A stretch of DNA of 31,283 nucleotides. It comes from a virus. The stretch is taken from positions 1-31,283 of IMG/VR virus record IMGVR_UViG_3300031976_001148. One strand, 5' to 3'. The position numbers were made by a program, and so were the translations under genes. Each line of letters begins with the position of its first letter. Position 1 is the stretch's first letter. Below are positions 21,395 through 29,307 of the stretch, in pieces. The notes under the pieces are model-generated. The model worked only from the letters and a program-made list of their open reading frames with translations. It was not told the DNA's origin and made no database searches.

Positions 21395-22757
21395 TGGTTT
21401 TAAGTTTAAAAAATTCGTTAGCTAATATTTTCTTATCATAACTGTCAAGATCTCCATTTCTTGTCGGTTGGGTTCGTGGTGTCAATTCTTGATCTTCATC
21501 ATAATCATATACATCAAATCTTCCCACATTGGTGTCCGCTTTCACCCCATAGGTCATTCCATCCATTCCATATCGATTTTTAATCAAATGAAATCGACCC
21601 GTTCCATTTACTTTATCTTCTCTTTTTCGTGACAAAGATAGGGCAAAGTCTGTAATCATAATCTTATCATATGATCCAGCAGCTTTGTCTCCTTCAATTA
21701 TGTCATCCTTCGCACCAGCTCGGTTAACTTGAGAAACTGACCAAATAGGTAAGTTTAGTTCTCTTGCAAGTCCCTTGGTATTAAGATAAATATCATCTAT
21801 ACTATCTTTTCGTTCTTTACTTTTCTTTCTGCTCCCCATTAAGTCAGCATAGTCGATAATTATTAAGTCAGGTTCGGTGCCGAGGTTTTTTACTTTTTCT
21901 ATATGAGCTCTTACAGTATCAATGGTAGCAATACCTGGTGAATATTCTTTTATAATTAATTTTCCTGGTAGTTGGTTTACTTCTTCAGTTACTTTTGCTA
22001 CGTTTTCTTTAGAACTAATTTCAGATACATTTATACCTGTTAAACTAGCATCATATCTTTTTCCTACATATCCCTCTCCTAATTCTAAAGTATAATGCAA
22101 AACATTATATCCTGCTTTTACAGCATAAGCTCCTAAAGCTACCAATAACCAAGATTTACCACCACCAGGATTACCAAAGATTAATCCAAAGTCGCCGTTA
22201 CCTAATCCTCCCTGTAATAGGTCATTAAATACAGGCCATGGAGTTGGTACTACTGTTCTGTTATCTTCTCTATATCGAGATTCTACATCAATATTATATT
22301 CATGACCAACGTTCTTATCTCCTCCTGCTTCCATTGCTTTCTTAATCCGGAATTGAATAGATTCATAATCTCCTGTTTTAAGTAAGTCAACTGATTCTAA
22401 TAGAGCAGCTTTAAGTTGTTGATTCTGACAGAACTTAGAAAACTCTTCTTGAACGAATTCTAAATCTTCATCTGATGCTTTGTATGCTTCTCTTAATAAT
22501 TCTTTTACTGCTAATTTTAATACATCATTTTCTAGCTTATTTAATTCTACCTTTAGTACATCCATAGTGGGTGTAGTGTGGTATTTTTCGTAGTAAGAAA
22601 CAATTTGCTTAATTACCCACTTACTTGCATCGCTATCAAAATAATCTTCGATTAGAACGTCAAAGATATTTACTAAGAATTTTTTATGTGTTAATAATGA
22701 TGAAATTACTTTTATCTGAAAAGCCTTTCCATATGCGTTTAATGAACTTAATGTCAT
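21375..22757 (-). CDS. 41: Replicative DNA helicase, DnaB/T4 gp41-like
   Basis: A 460-aa RecA-fold hexameric helicase. An all-helical amino-terminal domain (1-140) is followed by the motor: Walker A GNPGGGKSW (195-203), HYTLELGEGYVGKR (231-244, motif 1a), Walker B PDLIIIDYADLM (296-307), PIWSVSQVNRAG (motif 3 with sensor Gln) and a carboxy-terminal arginine-finger region. It would unwind the fork ahead of the leading-strand polymerase. It lies between the FEN nuclease (4-nt overlap) and nrdB. No primase domain is fused, and no primase gene is seen in this window. Confidence 0.9.
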   Translation of the reverse strand: MTLSSLNAYGKAFQIKVISSLLTHKKFLVNIFDVLIEDYFDSDASKWVIKQIVSYYEKYHTTPTMDVLKVELNKLENDVLKLAVKELLREAYKASDEDLEFVQEEFSKFCQNQQLKAALLESVDLLKTGDYESIQFRIKKAMEAGGDKNVGHEYNIDVESRYREDNRTVVPTPWPVFNDLLQGGLGNGDFGLIFGNPGGGKSWLLVALGAYAVKAGYNVLHYTLELGEGYVGKRYDASLTGINVSEISSKENVAKVTEEVNQLPGKLIIKEYSPGIATIDTVRAHIEKVKNLGTEPDLIIIDYADLMGSRKKSKERKDSIDDIYLNTKGLARELNLPIWSVSQVNRAGAKDDIIEGDKAAGSYDKIMITDFALSLSRKREDKVNGTGRFHLIKNRYGMDGMTYGVKADTNVGRFDVYDYDEDQELTPRTQPTRNGDLDSYDKKILANEFFKLKTNGNIPT

Positions 22758-23785
22758 TGTTTACTAATTTTATAAATTTGATTAAAATACTGATTAAACC
22801 AATGTTGTGGATTCCTAATCAGATTACCTAATTTATCAACATTATGCAAACTTTCAAACTCATCAGGGTAATAATTTAATTCTTTATGTGCAATTATTTC
22901 TTTTACTCCCTGAATCTGTTGTTCGGTGACCATAGGATCTTTAAGATTCATTATCTTATAATTCTTTTCTATAGTATTAAAATCATCTAAGATTCTAGCA
23001 TATGAGATATTAGTAGTTAATTTCTCTTCACATATACTATGAAGCTTACCTAAATGTATTTCCTCATTGGCTAATTCAGGTAATCTCTTTGCTAGCGTTT
23101 TTTTACCGAGACCTTTTATACCTTTTACATTATCGGAATTATCTCCGAGTAAGCATTTATATAATAAAAAGTTTTCCGGCTTAATATTAAATGAACTTTC
23201 TACATCTTCATAAGTATAAAACTTCTTCTCTGTAGGTCTATACACTACAATATGATCATCTACTAATTGTAGGAAATCTTTATCTGATGATACTATGAAT
23301 AATTTATTCTTATCGTATGATAATTGATTACATAAAACTGATATAATATCATCAGCTTCTGCTTTATCAAAAGATAATATTTTTACTGGTAGTAATTTAA
23401 GATATTGAACTAATCTTAATAGTTGATCTAATTTAGACTCATGCTCATCTTCTAAAGAATCAAATGAATCCCAATTAGTAATCCTATTGATATTTCTATT
23501 TGCTTTATAATCAGGATTTATATTCTTTCTATTTACAGTAGAACCTTTACCATCAAAAATAACATATATTGAAGTTGGTTGTACTTTATTAATCAAAGTA
23601 CCCATTGATCTTAGAAATCCTCCTAGACCTCCAATATGTGCTCCATTATTATTAGTTAAGTTAATAGTTGCAAAGTTACGAAAGAATAAGTTCAAGCCAT
23701 CAATAATTAAAACTCTATCATGAGGTTTTAATCTAATTTCTTGATCCTCTTCGTTAATGTTATTTAAGATATCCAAGTATTCCAT
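22754..23785 (-). CDS. 5'-3' exonuclease / FEN-type flap endonuclease (T4 RNase H-like)
   Basis: A 343-aa structure-specific nuclease for removal of Okazaki primers. Acidic metal sites are IIDGLNLF (27-34), FDGKGS (87-92), AEADDIIS (143-150), SSDKDFLQL (about 165-173) and GDNSDNVKGIKGLGKKT (the helix-hairpin-helix DNA-binding region). All the acidic clusters of the PIN/FEN family are present, so activity is likely. The arch residues NRKNINPDYKANR are typical of T4 Rnh and T5 FEN. It follows uvsX by 5 nt. Confidence 0.9.
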   Translation of the reverse strand: MEYLDILNNINEEDQEIRLKPHDRVLIIDGLNLFFRNFATINLTNNNGAHIGGLGGFLRSMGTLINKVQPTSIYVIFDGKGSTVNRKNINPDYKANRNINRITNWDSFDSLEDEHESKLDQLLRLVQYLKLLPVKILSFDKAEADDIISVLCNQLSYDKNKLFIVSSDKDFLQLVDDHIVVYRPTEKKFYTYEDVESSFNIKPENFLLYKCLLGDNSDNVKGIKGLGKKTLAKRLPELANEEIHLGKLHSICEEKLTTNISYARILDDFNTIEKNYKIMNLKDPMVTEQQIQGVKEIIAHKELNYYPDEFESLHNVDKLGNLIRNPQHWFNQYFNQIYKISKQ

Positions 23786-23790
23786 GTAAT

Positions 23791-24864
23791 TCAGGGTTCT
23801 TGTGTGTAAGTTGAGATATCAGTTAGATCGTGCTCTTCTTCTACGATATTAAAAGTAGAACCTCCCATAATATCAGACCATTCTTGAGCTCTAGCTTTTT
23901 TATAGTTATTTAGAGCTGTAGGAGTATCTTTGATAAATCCATGAGGAGTCATAATAATTCTTCCTCTTGTAGTTACACCATTAATATGATTCTTTTCTAC
24001 CTGAACGTTTACTCGTTTAGCAAATTCTACTTGCTTACCATCTTTAATTGCTTTAATCTTAGAAGTACCAGCAGACATAATATTACCGAAAGTAACTACG
24101 AATGTTGCATCATACCACATCGAGTAACCTCCTTTATTCATAAGCTTAGGTTGACCCATTGGTGATTCCGGCTTCATAGCCCATACCTTATTAATACAAA
24201 CTAAAGTATTAGTAAATTTAGATGACTCTTTACGAGATAGAACAATTTTCTGATTTACATTATTTGCAAATTGAGTTGACATTGCTCCTGCATTCCATTC
24301 GTTATTATTCTTATTAGAGCGTACTGAAAGATCGCAAGGAATACTTCCGATAGAATCCCATAGGAAAAGAAGATCATAAGGTAAGTTACCATTAGACTGC
24401 TCATCGATAATATCCATAATGAATGCAGCTACATCTTCAATAGTATTTAGAGTTTCTCTATCAACATAGATAAAGTTTCCAGAGTAACCAACTACTTCAC
24501 CAGTTTCTTCATCTACTTCAGTTTCTACTTCTAGTCCCATTTGCATAGCATGCTCCCAGTTCCATTTCATTTCTGTTACGATAATAACAGGAAGTATACC
24601 TCGCTTTTGAGCTGATACAGCTGCTTCGAGTAGAGCTGTTGTTTTACCAGTATCGGAATGCCCTCTTAGTAGAACGATATGTCCCATTGGTATACCAGGT
24701 ACTGATAGTATATCTTGGTAAGCATCAGATAGAGGAATCCATTGTTGTTCTTTAAACTTTACATTTCCTGCTAATCCTTTCTTTTGTTTAAACTTACCTA
24801 AATCAAATTTCGACTTGATCTCCGAAGACACGGCCTCGGACAAAGACTTTTTACTTTTTGCCAT
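23791..24864 (-). CDS. uvsX: UvsX/RecA-like recombinase
   Basis: A 357-aa strand-exchange ATPase. Walker A is GHSDTGKTT (68-76), the region IIVTEMKWNWEHA carries the catalytic Glu, Walker B is LLFLWDSIGS (about 165-174), and NEWNAGAMSTQFAN is the loop L1-like stretch typical of UvsX. The charged carboxy tail (EEEHDLTDISTYTQEP) is acidic as in RecA/UvsX. It would coat ssDNA for recombination-dependent replication together with the SSB encoded immediately upstream (16-nt gap). Confidence 0.92.
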   Translation of the reverse strand: MAKSKKSLSEAVSSEIKSKFDLGKFKQKKGLAGNVKFKEQQWIPLSDAYQDILSVPGIPMGHIVLLRGHSDTGKTTALLEAAVSAQKRGILPVIIVTEMKWNWEHAMQMGLEVETEVDEETGEVVGYSGNFIYVDRETLNTIEDVAAFIMDIIDEQSNGNLPYDLLFLWDSIGSIPCDLSVRSNKNNNEWNAGAMSTQFANNVNQKIVLSRKESSKFTNTLVCINKVWAMKPESPMGQPKLMNKGGYSMWYDATFVVTFGNIMSAGTSKIKAIKDGKQVEFAKRVNVQVEKNHINGVTTRGRIIMTPHGFIKDTPTALNNYKKARAQEWSDIMGGSTFNIVEEEHDLTDISTYTQEP

Positions 24865-24880
24865 AAAATACTATTATTAA

Positions 24881-25726
24881 TTAAAACGGAGCTTCTTCTT
24901 TAGACTCTTCTTCAAATAAATCATCAAACATATCTGCTTTACTTTTCTTTACGGCAGGTGGTTCTGAATGATTAGAAGGTGGTGGAGGTGGAAAAGCTGA
25001 TGGTTGAGCTGTTGTAGTTACATTGCTTGGTGTAGCTACAGTATCGGCTTCTGTGTCTCCTCCGTCCGGATTAATATAATTCTGAAGATTTAACTTCATA
25101 GTATCAAATGGAAGTGGTTTGAATACTTCTAATGGGTTAGGTTGAGTACGTAAAAACTCTTCTGCTAATTTAGCATCTTCATGAACAGGTGACTGATTCA
25201 TAGAAGGTTGTACAGTAGTTTTAGGATATCCTCCATTAGGATCACGTACTACATTAATTTTAATATCACGACCATTATATGCATCAGTATAATCACCTAC
25301 CTCTTCATCTAAGATTAATTGTAGAAGAGATTCATATACCATTTTACCGAATCCCCATAGCTTAACTCCTTCATTTTCTTCTCCTCGAACGATTACAGGA
25401 GCATAGATACGAACTTTAGGATCTAAAGTTTTAGCTAATCTCCAATGTTCAGAGTTATTAGATTGACGAAGCTGCTTTACAAATTCAGCAATAGGATCTT
25501 TCTCTCCCCAGTTTAATGGTGATACCATCATTTTAGATCCAATACCATAATACATTTTCATTTCTGAGAATGGTGATGCGGCATTAAATGCTGATGGAAG
25601 AATCCTAACTTTGGAATTACCTTCAGAAGGTTTCCAGAAATAATTTGGTCGATTATTATTATTGGCTTGACCATTACCTTGATTCTGCATAGACTGCAGT
25701 TTCTGACGAATTGCGTTTAAATCCAT
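24881..25726 (-). CDS. 32: gp32-like single-stranded DNA-binding protein without zinc finger
   Basis: A 281-aa protein with a T4 gp32 layout: an amino-terminal cooperativity helix (1-15), an Asn/Gln linker, NYFWKPSEGNSKVRILP (28-44, the start of the OB fold), LNWGEKDPIAEFVKQL and KLWGFGKMVYESLL. The tail (about 235-281) is Pro/Ser-rich and ends DDLFEEESKEEAPF, an acidic protein-docking tail closing with Phe, reminiscent of bacterial SSB and T7 gp2.5. There is no cysteine in the protein, so the zinc site of T4 gp32 is absent. It sits beside uvsX as in recombination modules. Confidence 0.85.
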   Translation of the reverse strand: MDLNAIRQKLQSMQNQGNGQANNNNRPNYFWKPSEGNSKVRILPSAFNAASPFSEMKMYYGIGSKMMVSPLNWGEKDPIAEFVKQLRQSNNSEHWRLAKTLDPKVRIYAPVIVRGEENEGVKLWGFGKMVYESLLQLILDEEVGDYTDAYNGRDIKINVVRDPNGGYPKTTVQPSMNQSPVHEDAKLAEEFLRTQPNPLEVFKPLPFDTMKLNLQNYINPDGGDTEADTVATPSNVTTTAQPSAFPPPPPSNHSEPPAVKKSKADMFDDLFEEESKEEAPF

Positions 25727-25756
25727 TTTTAAAACTTTTTAAGATGAAACAATTTA

Positions 25757-26224
25757 TTATAACTCGATTATTTGATATATTTTTGTCTTTAACATTTTTA
25801 AACCACCTTGTTGAGTTAGCATGATGGTATTTCTATAGTGGTTCCATTCAATAGGAAATTTAGTATCGACTACTCCACCATTTAATTTTTTAATTAATTC
25901 ATTTAATGCATTAATCGTATACAAAGTATTTGTATGTTTTTTTCTATGCACTAAAATAGTATTGTGAGGAATTGCACTAATATTTGCATTTTCTACATTA
26001 TATGTAATAACATATTCTTCACTATCTTCTACAGATAATACAAATAACTTGTTGTACTTAATTTCATACTCAGAAGTAATATCTTTCAATTTTCCTTCTA
26101 ATTCCTCAAGAGTAACGAATGTACAAAATAATTTATTATTCACGTCTACTTCGCTGTTGATTTTATCATAATCATATCGATTATAAATATCAACTTGCGA
26201 CTCCATAACTAAATTCTCCTCCAT
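25757..26224 (-). CDS. Conserved-looking hypothetical protein in replication cluster (155 aa)
   Basis: A 155-aa soluble alpha/beta protein with no signal or membrane segment. Patches that look conserved are LFCTFVTLEELEGKL (32-46), NTLYTINALNELIKKLNGG and YRNTIMLTQQGGLKMLKTKIYQI near the end. Its place between the SSB and a polymerase, with a 4-nt gap after the latter, suggests a replication or expression-control role. I cannot name the family. A second Met at residue 7 is an alternative start. Confidence 0.6.
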   Translation of the reverse strand: MEENLVMESQVDIYNRYDYDKINSEVDVNNKLFCTFVTLEELEGKLKDITSEYEIKYNKLFVLSVEDSEEYVITYNVENANISAIPHNTILVHRKKHTNTLYTINALNELIKKLNGGVVDTKFPIEWNHYRNTIMLTQQGGLKMLKTKIYQIIEL

Positions 26225-26228
26225 AACT

Positions 26229-27485
26229 TTAACATTTTACAAGATTACCATAATTTTTACCATTTTTACATTTTATTTTAAGATTAAAAATACGAAAAAC
26301 TTCTTTAATTTTCTCTACTATTTTCTCTTCTTTTTTATCTACATCTAATAATATACTATCATAGGTATATAAAACAACCTTAGTTTGTTTACCTCGCAAT
26401 AGTTTCAAGATATCATATAAGATAAGAACATTATTTGAAGTTTCCAAATTTTGCAATAAATAATTCATTAATTTTAATGAATTCATTTGCGGATGATCTT
26501 TCTTTGAAAATTTATAATTAGATATTGGGCATTCTATATAACCTTTTGAATTAAATTCAGACCATAGATTATTTGAATAGTTTTTTACTTTCTGAAAGAA
26601 AGGTATATGTTCGTATTCAGATTTTATTCCTCCATATATTTGTTGAAAAGTTAATTGTTTTGCTTTATCATACGATGTTTGATATACAGATGCAAAATAT
26701 TCATGTATATCTTCTACCTCAAATTCATATTTAAGTAACTGACACAGTAGAAGTATATGATAAGATGAAACATCTATTTCTACAAAATAATCATTTCTTG
26801 GTATAAAACAACTCCTACTGCCATTATCTTTATTTAGAGCTGCATAATTTACTTTCTTAAATGTATTAGATGGTCGAGTAGTTATAGTAGTATAGTTATA
26901 CTGAGTAAAAACAAAATCTTCTTCGTTTTCATAAAAATGTTTTTCAAATAACTGTTTATTTATTTTTATACCACTTGACTCAATAACTGAGAATACTAGA
27001 GGTACTTTATTATTATAAAATGAATTATAATCATTATCAATATGCTCACTAATCTCCTCATACTTAGCTTCGTAGTACTCATATATCTTTACTATAGAGC
27101 AGTTTGAGTTAGATATTTTTCTCCTTTGAAAATCTTGTATAATTAATGGATAATCTATTTGTAATTCTTTGTAATTTATTTGTATATCAAATAGATTTCT
27201 ATGTTTAAAGTTATGTAATAGTTTCTTTTTATCATAACAGTAAAACTTAGATATTCCTTTAAGAAAATCAATAATATTTTTTTGTAATAAATTACCAGTT
27301 TCGTAATGATTTATAGGTAAAATATATCCTTTTTTATCAGTAATAGGTCTAATATAATATCCAACAATATTTTGTTGACAGGGATGCTCATTAAAAAAGT
27401 CAGGTATTATTTCAATATAGAGATTATCTTTTACTATATTTTTAAAAGTATTAAACTGTTTTTTATTCTCTATTAACCAGTACAT
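26229..27485 (-). CDS. Divergent family A (Pol I-like) DNA polymerase
   Basis: A 418-aa protein with a recognisable Pol I order. VPLVFSVIESSGIKIN (161-176) is the helix before the palm, TTRPSNTFKKVNYAALN (202-218) corresponds to TGRLSSxxPNLQN, motif A is VEIDVSSYHILLL (235-247, D238), then DIHEYFA (259-265), motif B is KAKQLTFQQIYGG (274-286), NYLLQNLETSN corresponds to NxxIQGxAAD, and motif C is LYTYDSILLDV (372-382, D376, with YDS instead of HDE). Both catalytic aspartates remain. The first 120 residues align loosely with a 3'-5' exonuclease fold (GYYIRP...GYILPINH), but the DxE pair is lost. It is far shorter than E. coli Pol I. It could be a repair, primer-gap or main replicative polymerase. 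Confidence 0.75.
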   Translation of the reverse strand: MYWLIENKKQFNTFKNIVKDNLYIEIIPDFFNEHPCQQNIVGYYIRPITDKKGYILPINHYETGNLLQKNIIDFLKGISKFYCYDKKKLLHNFKHRNLFDIQINYKELQIDYPLIIQDFQRRKISNSNCSIVKIYEYYEAKYEEISEHIDNDYNSFYNNKVPLVFSVIESSGIKINKQLFEKHFYENEEDFVFTQYNYTTITTRPSNTFKKVNYAALNKDNGSRSCFIPRNDYFVEIDVSSYHILLLCQLLKYEFEVEDIHEYFASVYQTSYDKAKQLTFQQIYGGIKSEYEHIPFFQKVKNYSNNLWSEFNSKGYIECPISNYKFSKKDHPQMNSLKLMNYLLQNLETSNNVLILYDILKLLRGKQTKVVLYTYDSILLDVDKKEEKIVEKIKEVFRIFNLKIKCKNGKNYGNLVKC

Positions 27486-27508
27486 ACTTAAAGATACGAA
27501 AAATATCT

Positions 27509-28579
27509 CTAATAACCACCTCCTCCACTGTAAGATCCTCCTCCGCCTCCAGCAGGTGGGGGAGCTGGTTGAGTTATTTGTGGTGCTGGTGTTACTGGAG
27601 TATTTAATTGTTGTTCTTGAGATCTATAACTATCTATAAGTTGTTGTGTAGAGGGACTGCTTCCACTTTTACCTCCTATATTATTAATAGTTAAAAATTT
27701 TAAAATTTTATTTAATGCTTTAACATTAGCTAAATTTTGAATTCCTGCTTCTAAGCTACCTTTTCTATTTTTAATAAAAAGTTGTTTATGTCTATTTGAA
27801 GTATGAATAGGTCCTTCCATAGGACCCTTATCAGGATGTATATGATAAAGGCCTCTATAATTTAAACCATTATCATATATTAGTTCGTTACCTGCTGTGT
27901 ATAATTGTTCATTTTTATCTCTATAGAATTCATCATAATTAGTATCATTAATATATCTATTTATATCTCTAAAAGATATATTTTTCTTTAGCTCATTAGT
28001 ATAGTATTCATTTATTTTTATTACATCTTCTCTAGAATTAGCTCTTATATACCATATAGTATTTTTTATATTAAATAAGCTTAAATATTTTCTATTATTT
28101 GATTGTAATTCACTTTTAAATGTTTTATAAGAATCTAATGTAGTAAAATAATATATGTTATTATAATTACTTTTAGCTATAAATCTTATCATATTACCTT
28201 TTAAATAATCATATGATGTAGGAGAAGAAGTGTTTTCATGTGGAATAAATACTTCATTATCAATATAATCTTTTATAAATCCACCTTTATTAGTACTTTT
28301 TTTACTTGCAAAATATTCTTCATTATTACGTTCCGTGAATAGATATTGTGTTTTACCATGTGGAAAATCATCTTTAGGAGCTTTTGCTGAGGTTGTAAGT
28401 AATCCACCATCTTTATAGTATAATTTTGCGGTTGTATTTTCTACAGTAGCCCCAGTAAATAATTCACCTGTAATAAGTCTAAATACAGGACCTTGATATC
28501 TTTCCCCTGCTCCAGTATATAAAGGAGCAAAGTTTTTAGTATGCAAATTTTCTTCTATTATACTTTTTGGTAATCTCAT
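27509..28579 (-). CDS. Putative virion protein with Gly-rich tail, probably baseplate/tail
   Basis: A 356-aa protein without signal or membrane segments. Two similar pieces, LYTGAGERYQGPVFRLITGE (20-39) and a later stretch with NYRGLYHIHPDKGPMEGPIH (about 239-258), look like diverged copies of one small domain; the second has spaced His residues. The end is low complexity (PAPPPAGGGGGSYSGGGGY). It is one base after the 238-aa gene and close to the M23 tail-hub gene, so I infer a tail or baseplate component. No named family is recognised. Confidence 0.5.
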   Translation of the reverse strand: MRLPKSIIEENLHTKNFAPLYTGAGERYQGPVFRLITGELFTGATVENTTAKLYYKDGGLLTTSAKAPKDDFPHGKTQYLFTERNNEEYFASKKSTNKGGFIKDYIDNEVFIPHENTSSPTSYDYLKGNMIRFIAKSNYNNIYYFTTLDSYKTFKSELQSNNRKYLSLFNIKNTIWYIRANSREDVIKINEYYTNELKKNISFRDINRYINDTNYDEFYRDKNEQLYTAGNELIYDNGLNYRGLYHIHPDKGPMEGPIHTSNRHKQLFIKNRKGSLEAGIQNLANVKALNKILKFLTINNIGGKSGSSPSTQQLIDSYRSQEQQLNTPVTPAPQITQPAPPPAGGGGGSYSGGGGY

Positions 28580-28580
28580 T

Positions 28581-29297
28581 TTAAATATTATATCTTCTTA
28601 TATATCTATCTTCTTGTAGATCATAAATTTTTACTTTATCTCTATAGTAAGATGTATTCAATACAGCATCATAAGCTTTTATGATTATATTATTATTAAA
28701 TAATGGTTGACCGATTAAATTATGAGTTGCTGATAGGCCGTTATTATTGGGCTGTTTTATTAAGGAATTATCAAAATTTTGATAATTATTTTCTAATATT
28801 CTTAATTGTCTTTGTATTTGTTTATTATTATTCCAATTATCACTATTACAATTAATAATAGTCATATTTCTTTGCTTATTAGACATTGATTTATAATATT
28901 CTAAATCTTGTTCATTTAATTCTGGATCTAATAATAGTATTGGTAATTTATTTAACAATAAATATTTCCATAAATTTTTTGCTCCTCTACCCCATCCAAA
29001 TAATAATAATATTTGTGCTCTTTTATTAATTTGTTTAAGCACGTTTGAAAAGCTTCCGTTAGAAGCATAATTATAATTTAATACTAACCAATTTTGAATA
29101 GTATTAAAATGTTGTATACTAGCATCTTTATCCTTTGGTAAATTATTATACTTTTTTATAAATTCATTATAATATCGAACAGCTTTAGTATTATAATCGC
29201 TAAAAGCTATACAAAAATAATCATTACTATTATTATTAACATAGTAATAATCATTTTGCTCTTCAATGCTGCCATATGAAATAATTTGTTGACTCAT
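28581..29297 (-). CDS. Unknown Asn/Tyr-rich protein in tail module (238 aa)
   Basis: A 238-aa protein unusually rich in Asn and Tyr. The central part reads as an alternating strand-helix fold: AQILLLFGWGRGAKNLWKYL (94-113) followed by KLPILLLDPELNEQDLEYY, suggesting a Rossmann-like core in which GWGRG might bind a phosphate. No family is recognised. It lies 10 nt after the hub gene and 1 nt before the 356-aa gene, so it is probably a late structural or assembly gene. Confidence 0.45.
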   Translation of the reverse strand: MSQQIISYGSIEEQNDYYYVNNNSNDYFCIAFSDYNTKAVRYYNEFIKKYNNLPKDKDASIQHFNTIQNWLVLNYNYASNGSFSNVLKQINKRAQILLLFGWGRGAKNLWKYLLLNKLPILLLDPELNEQDLEYYKSMSNKQRNMTIINCNSDNWNNNKQIQRQLRILENNYQNFDNSLIKQPNNNGLSATHNLIGQPLFNNNIIIKAYDAVLNTSYYRDKVKIYDLQEDRYIRRYNI

Positions 29298-29307
29298 ATT
29301 TTTTTAG

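Noticed and set aside
27486-27500. Motif ATACGAAAA as a dispersed regulatory repeat (also near 9812, 14306, 17661, 26290)
   Set aside because: Three of the five copies are inside genes, where they encode Phe-Arg-Ile; only two are intergenic, so common codon use explains most of them.
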